This document shows positions 18,143 through 25,927 of a stretch of 64,000 nt of DNA, piece by piece. The notes below the pieces were generated by a model that saw nothing but the letters and a program-made list of their open reading frames with translations, was not told the DNA's origin and searched no databases. The position numbers and the translations under genes are program-made. Source of the DNA: Streptomyces angustmyceticus (GTDB lineage Bacteria; Actinomycetota; Actinomycetes; Streptomycetales; Streptomycetaceae); NCBI RefSeq assembly GCF_019933235.1, contig NZ_CP082945.1:992001-1056000 (forward strand). Direction: 5' to 3'. Within the stretch, counting starts at the first letter, position 1. Each line of letters starts with the position of its first letter.

Positions 18143-19087
18143 TCACCCCGCTGGAGCAGTCCCAGTTGATTCAGGTCTCCCGAAGAGCGTTCTGCCGGCC
18201 AGGCCTTGGGCTGCGGCCTGAGCGCACCTGACGGCGAGGCGCACCAGTTCGGAGTCGGAACCCTCACGCCAGGCAAGGGACAACCGGGCGGCAGGCACAT
18301 CCGTCACAGGTATGAAGACGACGTCCTGACGGCGCTGGACGGCGATGACAGAGGCAGGAACGAGGGCGGCTGCGTGCTCGAGGGCCACAAGGTCGATGGC
18401 CTCCTCGATGCGCGTGGCCGTCGGATGCTCCTTCCAGGTGCGATCGCCTGGGCGCACCTTCCCACCCCAGAAATCGGACCATTCGGGCGACCCTCCGGCA
18501 GGCCGGATGATCGGAACCTCGCTCAGGTCGTCAATCGACACGGTCTCACGGCTGGCCAGTTCGTGAACGGACGGCAAGCAGACGACTCGTGGCAGCATGG
18601 CCACGGTGGCGCTCTCAAGACCCGTATGGTCTGCGGGCTCCAGCACGAAGGACACGTCCGCATCCCCTGCCTCCAGACATGCCGTCTGGTCGGTCCACTG
18701 CACGTACCGGGGTAACACTCGGCATTCAGGGCTTTTTTCGCGAATGAGCTCGATGGTTCGGTGCGCCAGAGGGTGACATACGGCTGGACGGAACGCGATG
18801 ACGAGCCTCTGGACCTGCTGCCACCCCACCTGTCGCATCCCGTCGACCGTACGCTGCCACTGTTGCAGCAAGCTCTTCGCGCGGTTCAGGAATTCACGGC
18901 CGGTCGAGGTGAGTTCGACCCCATTGCCGGTTCTGTCTAGAAGCTGGAGACCCAGCTCGCCTTCGAGTTGACGGATCGCCACACTCAACGGTGGTTGCGT
19001 CATGTGCAGTCGAGCCGCGGCTCGCGTGAATCCGCCTTCCTCGGCTACGGCCACGAAGTACCTGAGGTGCCGCAAGTCCAGTTCCAT
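18143..19087 (-). CDS. LysR family transcriptional regulator
   Basis: A 314-residue regulator with N-terminal winged helix (MELDLRHLRYFVAVAEEGGF, FTRAAARLHMTQPPLSVAIR) and C-terminal effector domain. The start at 19087 matches the canonical LysR opening; a further start 21 bp upstream is possible. It is divergent from the MFS exporter region and precedes the chuangxinmycin-like cluster by about 2.4 kb, so it could be a cluster regulator, but a relic and about 790 bp lie between, which weakens the link. Confidence 0.9.
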   Translation of the reverse strand: MELDLRHLRYFVAVAEEGGFTRAAARLHMTQPPLSVAIRQLEGELGLQLLDRTGNGVELTSTGREFLNRAKSLLQQWQRTVDGMRQVGWQQVQRLVIAFRPAVCHPLAHRTIELIREKSPECRVLPRYVQWTDQTACLEAGDADVSFVLEPADHTGLESATVAMLPRVVCLPSVHELASRETVSIDDLSEVPIIRPAGGSPEWSDFWGGKVRPGDRTWKEHPTATRIEEAIDLVALEHAAALVPASVIAVQRRQDVVFIPVTDVPAARLSLAWREGSDSELVRLAVRCAQAAAQGLAGRTLFGRPESTGTAPAG

Positions 19088-19465
19088 ACGAACAGCATAT
19101 GGCCCCATGGCTAACGTGTATTGGCGCTGACAGCAGACGTCTGCCTACGCTCATCCATGCAAGTTGCAGCCACCAAACCCTCGGCTCTATCCGCTGCGGG
19201 CTCTGTGGAAATTGCCATGGGGGGTCCTCTTGTCTTTGTCACACGAAGTGGCTTTCAACGGGCACATCGACGCGTACGTCACTCATCCCATGGCTGTGAC
19301 TGGAATCCTCAATCGGCTCGGCACCAGCGACACATCACTCACAATTGACGATATCTGCGCGCATGTGGTGTTAAAGCCACACCTGTGCAGGACGCTGCTG
19401 GCCAGCACCACGAACTCGCCCTGAATGTCGCGGAGCCTGAGCGCCCAGCGCCTCGAACGGACACC
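19088..19465. other. Intergenic region, no gene seen
   Basis: Upstream of the LysR gene. One plus-strand frame (19164-19424) is open for 86 codons but lacks a ribosome site and any domain. The regulatory region of the LysR gene must be here; I see no distinct T-N11-A box. Confidence 0.35.
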
Positions 19466-19681
19466 ATGTGCCCCTGGGGCCCGGGTCGGCTGATCAACGC
19501 ATCAGGGGTCAGCGCGGTCGTGCATGAGGCGGCGCTGATCGAATCCTTGGCCTCTGATCGTCTGTCCGGTGCGGTGCCCGACGCATACGAGACCGAACCG
19601 CTGCCACCCGACAGCCCCTGGGGCCCGGAGAGGGCGTCCCGGCACTGCCCCACAGTATCCGGCATCCCCTTGACACCAGGC
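19466..19681 (+). pseudogene. D-2-hydroxyacid dehydrogenase C-terminal relic
   Basis: A 72-codon open piece reads GRLINASGVSAVVHEAALIE, then SLASDRLSGAVPDAYETEPL and ends VSGIPLTPG. It matches the end of the NAD-binding domain of D-isomer-specific 2-hydroxyacid dehydrogenases (GALLINTSRGPVVDxxAL ... GAALDVYETEPL ... LTPHVSG). The catalytic His and Arg are missing or altered and there is no N-terminus, so this is a relic. Its frame runs on into the MFS gene, but the linking sequence is not protein-like. Confidence 0.65.
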
Positions 19682-19873
19682 CGCGCGTCTAAGCGGCGTC
19701 CACATCCGAACTCGGTCGACGGCTGCGAGGACAGCCCCGCGGCAACGTCGTCGACCTGGACGCTGAGCACTGAGCCACTACGTCTCCCATGCTCGCCTCG
19801 ACCACATCACCACGGCAGGTTCCCTTTGTCGCACAACGGCTCTTCGACATCTTCACCGTCGACTGGCGCGACG

Positions 19874-21316
19874 ATGACGCTGATCGCCACCGGCGTATCC
19901 GTGCTCTCGTACGCACTCATGCAGACCATGGTCGTTCCGGCCTTGCATGTGCTACAGGTGCAGTTGCACACGACCTCGACGTGGTCGGCGTGGATCCTGA
20001 GCGTGTTCCTGCTGACCAGTGCGGCGAGCACACCCTTGCTGAGCAAGCTGGGAGACCGCTTCAGCAAGCGAAAGGTTTTGTTGCTGGTTCTCGCCACCTA
20101 CCTGATCGGCACGCTCGGCTGTGCTGCGGCAGGCAGCATCGGGGTTCTGATCGGATGCCGTGCATTGCAGGGCGTCAGCCTCGCGGCCCTCCCCCTGTCA
20201 TTCGGCATCCTGCGCGACGCACTCCCTCAGCACCGGCTGCGCTCGGGACTGGGTCTGGTGTCAGGGACCATCGGTGTGGGTGCCGGCATCGGACTGGTCG
20301 TGGGAGGGCTGGTCGTCGACCACCAGTCATGGCGCTGGCTGTTCGCGATCGCTGCGGTACTGATTCTCGGGGCAATGGGCCTTGTTGCGAAGTACGTTCC
20401 GGACCAGCGGAGCGGATCCAACGAGCCGGTGGACGTGCCCGGGGCGGTGCTCCTGGCCCTGGTACTCGTGGCGTTGTTGCTCGCGCTGACCAAGGGCACC
20501 TCGTGGGGGTGGGCATCTACAGGAACTCTGGCCCTGTTCGGAGTTTCCGTGGTCCTCCTGGCCGTGCTGGTCGTCACCGAGCGGAGGTCCGTCGCCCCCC
20601 TGATCGATCCCGCAGTCGTGGCCGGCCGGTCTTTGCTCTCGGTGCACGGTGCGGCGTTCGTGTTCGGTGTGGTCTCGTTCGTGTTCTACGTCCTGCTGCC
20701 GGCATTCGCCCAGACCGCAGCAGACCAGCGGCTACCCGGGGGAAGGACGGTCGGCTACGGGATGGGGGCCGATGTCACCGTGGCCGGTTTGCTCCTTCTG
20801 CCCGGCTCGTTGGCGCTGTTGCCGACGGGACCTCTCGCAGGTCTGATGCAGCGCCTCACGTCCGCACGGGCCACGCTCGCATCAGGCTTTGCCGTCATGG
20901 CCGTTGGGGCGATCTCGCTGTGCTTTTGGAACGGCAACGGGTGGCAACTGGCAGCCGGGTACCTGGTGGTAGGGATCGGTTCCGGACTCGTGCTGGGCGG
21001 CATCCCTTCGGTGATCAGTGACTTGACGGAGGCACGACGAACCGCGACCGCCAATGGCGTGAACACGGTGGTCCGTACGGCGGGCGGCGTCGTGGGAAGT
21101 CAGCTGGCTGCCGCCTTACTGGCGGCCTGGCACATCGCCGGCTCCGAGATACCGACGCGCGACGCCTTCATCACCGCCTTCTGGATCGCTGCCGCGGTAG
21201 CGGCGGCCGGGGGGCTGTTGTGCTGGGCCGGCATCAGAAGCTCGACGATCCCAGCGCCCCGTACGCCAGAGGTCGCTGTCCAACGCCACCAGGGCACAGG
21301 AAGCCCACGCCAATGA
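19874..21316 (+). CDS. MFS multidrug exporter (DHA2 type, ~14 TM)
   Basis: A 480-residue drug:proton antiporter. Membrane helices begin at residue 5; motif A is GDRFSKRKVLLL, and the motif C region is SGTIGVGAGIGLVVGG. About 14 hydrophobic segments fit DHA2. It directly precedes the sulfur-antibiotic genes on the same strand (195-bp gap) and is the obvious export candidate for the product. ATG 19874 starts at helix 1; no strong ribosome site is seen. Codon 415 is TTA (21116-21118), which would tie exporter synthesis to bldA tRNA. Confidence 0.88.
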   Translation: MTLIATGVSVLSYALMQTMVVPALHVLQVQLHTTSTWSAWILSVFLLTSAASTPLLSKLGDRFSKRKVLLLVLATYLIGTLGCAAAGSIGVLIGCRALQGVSLAALPLSFGILRDALPQHRLRSGLGLVSGTIGVGAGIGLVVGGLVVDHQSWRWLFAIAAVLILGAMGLVAKYVPDQRSGSNEPVDVPGAVLLALVLVALLLALTKGTSWGWASTGTLALFGVSVVLLAVLVVTERRSVAPLIDPAVVAGRSLLSVHGAAFVFGVVSFVFYVLLPAFAQTAADQRLPGGRTVGYGMGADVTVAGLLLLPGSLALLPTGPLAGLMQRLTSARATLASGFAVMAVGAISLCFWNGNGWQLAAGYLVVGIGSGLVLGGIPSVISDLTEARRTATANGVNTVVRTAGGVVGSQLAAALLAAWHIAGSEIPTRDAFITAFWIAAAVAAAGGLLCWAGIRSSTIPAPRTPEVAVQRHQGTGSPRQ

Positions 21317-21511
21317 ACCATCCGCCGGCCCACCGGACTTCCCAGGGATTCTCCGGCGTCCCGCCCTCTGGGCACGTCCAGCCGCCACACTCCGAGCGCG
21401 CCCGCGACCTCTCGCTACGGATCAACAACCTGTACGGCGATGACGAACCGTGTGCTTCTGCCCGTCTGTTCAAAATGAGGATTTGACCAGGAAATCGCAG
21501 GGGAGGCATCA

Positions 21512-22231
21512 GTGACAGACACGAAAAATGCCCAGCGCGTGACTGCAGCTGCGGAATACGGTGTGGTCGGAACCGTAGAAAGCGCAGCACTGTTCGGCGA
21601 TCTGCCAGTGACCGTCCGGTTTGAAATCGACCCTGTCAGGCGTTTCATCGGTGATGCGCTGCAGGAGTATCAAAAATGTCTGGACAGTCGCGACGCCAAC
21701 GGAGTTCCCAGCCATCTGCCGCGCGCGTCGGGTTTGCTGTTCGGGCAGTCGGACGGCGCTGAAATAACGATCAGCGATATCGAATTTGTGCCGAATGTCC
21801 GCGACAGTGACGAGAGCGTCATGGCCGAATTCGAAGCGACGATCGCCCCTCAGTTCGGCGATGTGTACAGGAACCCGGGGCGAGGATTCTGGTCCGACGA
21901 AAAGGGCGTCCTACGGGCGATCATGCAACAGTCCGCGAACGGCCGGGAGTTGATGGGATCCATACATTCGCATCCGAACTGGCACGAAATCGGCCCGCCA
22001 CACGAACGCTACCAGAGGCTGAGTGAAAATCCGACACGGATGGATGAATACCTCTTCCGCCAGTCCTGCTGGCCGGTAAACGTCATCTGGTATGTGCATG
22101 AAGGCAGTGACGGAATCGCACACCGAGTAGCGGGCTGGCGGCCCGGTCCGAAGCAATGCGACAAGCTTGACATACAGATTCCGTCGGCGATCCATGAGCA
22201 ATTCGAAGTCCTGCTCGACGAGGGGGAATAA
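21512..22231 (+). CDS. JAMM/MPN-domain protein, Cxm3-like sulfurtransferase
   Basis: A 239-residue protein of the JAB1/MPN (JAMM) fold. The zinc ligands are visible as His152 and His154 in SIHSHPNWHE, and Asp178 in a TRMDEYLF segment that replaces the usual SxxD. The catalytic Glu position seems altered: the expected PxExxGLLxG reads PRASGLLFG. The GTG start follows ggggaggc. In chuangxinmycin biosynthesis the JAMM protein Cxm3 acts as a deubiquitinase-like sulfurtransferase with a ubiquitin-like carrier. Here the next gene, 3 bp away, is such a carrier with a masked GG end, so the same role is inferred: unmasking the carrier and releasing its thiocarboxylate sulfur. Confidence 0.85.
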   Translation: MTDTKNAQRVTAAAEYGVVGTVESAALFGDLPVTVRFEIDPVRRFIGDALQEYQKCLDSRDANGVPSHLPRASGLLFGQSDGAEITISDIEFVPNVRDSDESVMAEFEATIAPQFGDVYRNPGRGFWSDEKGVLRAIMQQSANGRELMGSIHSHPNWHEIGPPHERYQRLSENPTRMDEYLFRQSCWPVNVIWYVHEGSDGIAHRVAGWRPGPKQCDKLDIQIPSAIHEQFEVLLDEGE

Positions 22232-22234
22232 GAG

Positions 22235-22537
22235 ATGCCCGATGTCAAACTTCCCGCAGCCTTCCATCTCTTGACTGGCGGGCGGAGGCAGCTGCCTGTC
22301 GAGGGCGGCAGTATCCGGGAGGTGCTGGACGGCCTTGACCGGGCCTGTCCAGGTGTCCTCGATCGACTCATGGACCAAGAAGGGTCCATGAAGCGCTACG
22401 TCAATGTCTACCGGAATGACAGCGACATCAGGAGCCTCGACGGCCTCGAGACGAAGGTGGAGCACCATGACGTCATCTGGATAGTGCCGGCGGTAGCTGG
22501 TGGCAGCGGAGCGGCACGGGCGGAGGGGGCACGATGA
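22235..22537 (+). CDS. Ubiquitin-like sulfur carrier (MoaD/ThiS, Cxm4-like)
   Basis: A 100-residue beta-grasp protein. The Gly-Gly that must be C-terminal for thiocarboxylation is internal at residues 89-90 (IVPAVAGG) and is followed by a ten-residue tail SGAARAEGAR. MoaD-like features include the helix SIREVLDGLDRACPGVLDRL and the VNVYRNDSDIRSLDGL segment. Cutting after Gly90 would create the active carrier, a job for the adjacent JAMM protein. No MoeB/ThiF-type activating gene is in the window, so adenylation is probably done by a primary-metabolism enzyme. Its stop overlaps the P450 start (ATGA). Confidence 0.9.
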   Translation: MPDVKLPAAFHLLTGGRRQLPVEGGSIREVLDGLDRACPGVLDRLMDQEGSMKRYVNVYRNDSDIRSLDGLETKVEHHDVIWIVPAVAGGSGAARAEGAR

Positions 22538-23748
22538 CGGACGTAATTCCCACAGAATTCTTCACTGAACCCGGTTCAAATCCGCACGCAGCAGCCGCGG
22601 AATACCGGTCCAAGTGTCCGGTTCACCGGATCAATGTTCCCCCCGGCGCCGACGCGTACGCGGTCCTGGGAAGCAAAGTCGTCGAGGAAGCTCTCGGTGA
22701 CTCACGCCTCTCCAAGCAAGTCGAGAACCTGCCCGCCCGGTATCGGGAAAAGGCCGTGGCCAGTAGCCTGCTCGTGGTCGGCAACCTGGGGTTTGCCGAC
22801 GTTCCCAAACACACCCGGCTGAAGAAGCCGATCAGCCGGGCATTCCTGCCGGCCACAATTGCCCGGCTACGCCCGCGCATCCAGGACATTGTCGACGATC
22901 TCATCGACGCCTTCCCGGAGAACGGTGAAATCGACCTGCTGAGTGCCTTCGCTCTGCCGATGCCGCTTACCGTCATCTGCGAGTACCTGGGGATACCGGT
23001 GGCGGACAGGCCGCTGTTTCTGGAGTGGAGCTACGTCCTCAGCCAGGACCCGCTGCAGCACGACGAGGCGGAGCTGAAGGCGGCGAGCGAAGCGTTCACG
23101 GACTATTTCACCAAGCTCGTGGCTGAGCGGCGCATGGACCTGCGGGACGACCTGCTGAGCGAGATCATCAGGGCCAGAGACGCGGGCATTTACAGTGAAA
23201 CAGAGCTGCTGTCGACACTCCTCCTGCTGATCATTGCCGGTCACAAGACGGTCGCCAACATGATCGGCAACGGAACAGCACTGTTGCTCCGCCATCCCGA
23301 GCAGCTCGAGATGCTCCGAGCCAACCCCTACCTCATTCCCTCGGCGATCGAGGAGATCCTGCGCTACGAGGGGTCGGCCGCCTGGGCTTCGCTGCGGGTC
23401 GCGGCGGAGGATATGCGGCTCGGCAATGTGGACATACCGAAGGGGAGCTTTGTGCACCTGTCGCTGTCCAGCGCGGGTCGTGATCCCGACGTGTATGACG
23501 ACCCGGACCGTTTCGACATCACCCGGTCGCCGAACCGCCATCTGTCCTTCGGTCATGGTGCCCACTTCTGCATCGGCGCACCGCTGGGCCGGCTCCAGGG
23601 CGAAATCGCTTTCTCCACCCTGTTGCGCCGACTTCCGCGATTCGAACTCGCAGTGCCTCCGGAGGAGGTTGCCTGGCTCTCCGACAGCTCGCTCAGCCGA
23701 GGCCTCGAGGCCCTCCCCATACGAGTGCGAGAGAGGTTGTCCCGATGA
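22534..23748 (+). CDS. Cytochrome P450, predicted C-S ring closure enzyme
   Basis: A 404-residue soluble bacterial P450. Heme ligand is Cys346 in FGHGAHFCIG; the K-helix ExxR is Glu274-Arg277 in EEILR. The I-helix reads IIAGHKTV (residues 233-240) where most P450s have AGxE/DTT, so the usual acid of the acid-alcohol pair is Lys238. In chuangxinmycin biosynthesis a P450 (CxnD) closes the dihydrothiopyran ring by forming the indole C4-S bond; position in this operon supports the same job. Electron partners (ferredoxin/reductase) are not encoded nearby. Overlaps neighbours on both sides by 4 bp. Confidence 0.9.
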   Translation: MTDVIPTEFFTEPGSNPHAAAAEYRSKCPVHRINVPPGADAYAVLGSKVVEEALGDSRLSKQVENLPARYREKAVASSLLVVGNLGFADVPKHTRLKKPISRAFLPATIARLRPRIQDIVDDLIDAFPENGEIDLLSAFALPMPLTVICEYLGIPVADRPLFLEWSYVLSQDPLQHDEAELKAASEAFTDYFTKLVAERRMDLRDDLLSEIIRARDAGIYSETELLSTLLLLIIAGHKTVANMIGNGTALLLRHPEQLEMLRANPYLIPSAIEEILRYEGSAAWASLRVAAEDMRLGNVDIPKGSFVHLSLSSAGRDPDVYDDPDRFDITRSPNRHLSFGHGAHFCIGAPLGRLQGEIAFSTLLRRLPRFELAVPPEEVAWLSDSSLSRGLEALPIRVRERLSR

Positions 23749-24701
23749 CGGAATCAACCAGCCAGAGCATTGCCGTGGTGGGAGCCGGCGGCGTAGGCGG
23801 TTATTTCGGCGGCCTGCTTGCCGCTGCTGAGCATGATGTGCGGTTCCTGGCCCGCGGCGAGAGCCTCGCCGCGCTCAGGCGAAAGGGATTGCGCATCAGC
23901 AACGGCTCAGGTGACTGGTCCGTGCCACAGGTGCGGGCATCGGACGACCCGCAGGACATCGGCGAGGTCGATTTCGTACTGCTCTGCGTCAAGACTCAGC
24001 AGCTGCCGGGGGCCCTCGACGCGCTGGAACCCCTGGTCGGTGAGGACACCGCCGTGGTCACTGTGCAGAACGGGGTGGAAGCTCCTGAGCAGGTCGCAGC
24101 CAGGACAGGCCGCCATCGGGTGCTCCCCGGCAATGTCAGGGTCGTCGCCTCCATGGTTGCTCCGGGCGAGATAAGGCAGGTGGGTCCCCCCGGCGCGCTG
24201 GGCTTCGCAGAGTGGGACAGCACCGTGTCCGACCGGGTGGTCCGACTGCGCGAGGTGCTGCGGGAGGCCTCGGTGACAGTGCCGGAGCCGAGCGACATCT
24301 GGGCCGACCTGTGGGCAAAGTTCCTTTTGGTGGCTCCGATCGGGAGCCTGGGAGCCGCCACCGGTGGGGCGAGCATCGGCGAGCTCCGGTCGCGGGCCGG
24401 CACCAGGAACATTCTGATCTCCGGTATGCGGGAGATATACGAGACCGGGATCAAGCTCGGCATCAAGCTGCCGGACGATGCCGTGGACACCGCGACAGGG
24501 CTCATGGACCGGCAGTCGCCCGACGTCACCTCCTCGCTGCAACGGGACTTCCTGGCGGGACGGCCCTCGGAGCTTGAAGCGTGGACCGGGGCCGTGGTCC
24601 GCCTTGCCCGCCGGGCAGGCCGGACCGCGCCGGTCCACGAGATGCTCTACGAACTGCTTGCCCTGCGCGAATCGCGGGCAGCGAGGAGTGCCCAGCCGTG
24701 A
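23745..24701 (+). CDS. Ketopantoate reductase-like (ApbA/PanE family) oxidoreductase
   Basis: A 318-residue NAD(P)H-dependent reductase. The dinucleotide motif is IAVVGAGGVGGYFGGLLA (residues 9-26), followed by DFVLLCVKTQQ and TVQNGVEAPE typical of 2-dehydropantoate 2-reductases; the active-site Lys is in LWAKFLLVAP. Since it lies inside the antibiotic operon, coupled on both sides, it probably reduces the 2-oxo acid formed from tryptophan (indole-pyruvate) or a related intermediate rather than ketopantoate. That substrate is inferred. Confidence 0.88.
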   Translation: MTESTSQSIAVVGAGGVGGYFGGLLAAAEHDVRFLARGESLAALRRKGLRISNGSGDWSVPQVRASDDPQDIGEVDFVLLCVKTQQLPGALDALEPLVGEDTAVVTVQNGVEAPEQVAARTGRHRVLPGNVRVVASMVAPGEIRQVGPPGALGFAEWDSTVSDRVVRLREVLREASVTVPEPSDIWADLWAKFLLVAPIGSLGAATGGASIGELRSRAGTRNILISGMREIYETGIKLGIKLPDDAVDTATGLMDRQSPDVTSSLQRDFLAGRPSELEAWTGAVVRLARRAGRTAPVHEMLYELLALRESRAARSAQP

Positions 24702-25786
24702 ACGTGAGATTCGCAGAGCGCAGCACCCTGCGGGCCGTTCGGGCATACCGGGACAAGGAGTCGTCGAACGGTGAAGACGGCACGCACATCACCTTCGATC
24801 TGTCCAGCAACGAGCTGGCTCTCCCCCCGCTGCCCACGGTGCTCGGCGGTATCGAGGAACGCTTGCCGCAACTTGCCCGATACCCCGACCCCACGGCACG
24901 CGACCTGACCTCAGAGGTTGCCAGGCACCTGTGCGTCTCCGCGGATGAGTTGGCAGTCGGTCCCGGGAGCGCGGGCGTGCTCCAGCAGCTCCTTCTCGCG
25001 CTGTGCGGCAAGGGCGACGAAGTCGTCTACGCCTGGCCCGGATTCGACGCATATCCGCTGCTGGTCGCCATTTCAGGTGCCACGAGCGTCCAGGCGCCGC
25101 TGACTGCATCCGGAGGACACGATCTCGATGAGATCCGTACCCGGGTAAGTGCGCGGACCAAGGTGGTGATCCTGTGCTCCCCTCATAACCCGACCGGCGC
25201 CACAATTGATCACGATGAGTTGCGCGGTTTCCTGCACTCTCTCCCGGATCATGTGGTCACGGTCCTCGATGAAGCGTACGTGGAGTTCGATCGGGGCAGC
25301 GATCCCCCGGGCACACCAGGGTTGCTCCGCGAGCACCGCAACATCGTGGTCCTCCGAACCTTCTCCAAAGCCTACGGGCTGGCCGGCCTACGGGTCGGAT
25401 ACGCAGCCGGGCCCCAGCAGGTCATGGCTGCCGTCCGCAAGGCGGCGATACCTTTCGGAGTGACGCGCTTCGCAGAGCAAGCCGCAATTCTGTCCTTGCG
25501 CAGTGAGGGCGAACTGATGGAACGTCTGGCCGCAGCGGCGGCGGCGCGCGAAGAACTGACGGCGGGACTCAGGACATTGGGGCTGCCCGTCCTCCCTTCC
25601 CGAGCCAATTTCGTCTGGCTGCCGCTCGCCGGGGCCGCCGAGTCATTCACCCGGGCCGCAGCTAGCGCAGGGGTCAAGGTCCGATCCTATCCGGGGCATG
25701 GTGCACGGATCTCTGTGGGAGAGACCGAGGCGCATCGCATGCTGCTGGCGGCGCTCGGCCAGAAAGACCATGGCGCCGAGTTCTGA
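24698..25786 (+). CDS. PLP-dependent aminotransferase (HisC-like, class I/II)
   Basis: A 362-residue fold-type I aminotransferase close to histidinol-phosphate aminotransferase. The PLP Schiff-base Lys is in RTFSKAYGLAGLRVGYA; the Asn and Asp of the cofactor pocket are in CSPHNPTGATI and VLDEAYVEFD. The GTG start overlaps the reductase stop (GTGA). HisC paralogs act on aromatic amino acids, so tryptophan-indolepyruvate transamination is the likely role at the start of the pathway. It is the last gene of the tightly coupled block; a 141-bp gap follows. Confidence 0.88.
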   Translation: MNVRFAERSTLRAVRAYRDKESSNGEDGTHITFDLSSNELALPPLPTVLGGIEERLPQLARYPDPTARDLTSEVARHLCVSADELAVGPGSAGVLQQLLLALCGKGDEVVYAWPGFDAYPLLVAISGATSVQAPLTASGGHDLDEIRTRVSARTKVVILCSPHNPTGATIDHDELRGFLHSLPDHVVTVLDEAYVEFDRGSDPPGTPGLLREHRNIVVLRTFSKAYGLAGLRVGYAAGPQQVMAAVRKAAIPFGVTRFAEQAAILSLRSEGELMERLAAAAAAREELTAGLRTLGLPVLPSRANFVWLPLAGAAESFTRAAASAGVKVRSYPGHGARISVGETEAHRMLLAALGQKDHGAEF

Positions 25787-25855
25787 GACGCCATGACCGC
25801 GACTGGAGGGCTACTGCAGTTTCCTCCGGTGGTTCTTCCGCGCCGGCCTGTTCTG

Positions 25856-25877
25856 AGAAGTCTCTGAAGAGATTTCT
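25856..25877. promoter_or_regulatory. Imperfect palindrome before the radical SAM gene
   Basis: tctctgaagaga (25861-25872) is a perfect 12-bp palindrome extended by agaag/tttct arms with one mismatch. It lies 51 bp before the GTG start in the only real gap of the cluster, so it may be an operator or an attenuating RNA hairpin. It is AT-richer than its surroundings. Confidence 0.45.
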
Positions 25878-25927
25878 TCGCCCGTTCTCATACAGCCCGT
25901 CGACAGACACCTTAGGGTAGGCATTCT

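Noticed and set aside
25787..25927. Possible RiPP precursor gene before the radical SAM enzyme.
   Set aside because: No start codon with a ribosome site and no peptide-like frame in this 141-bp gap; neighbours fit a small-molecule pathway.
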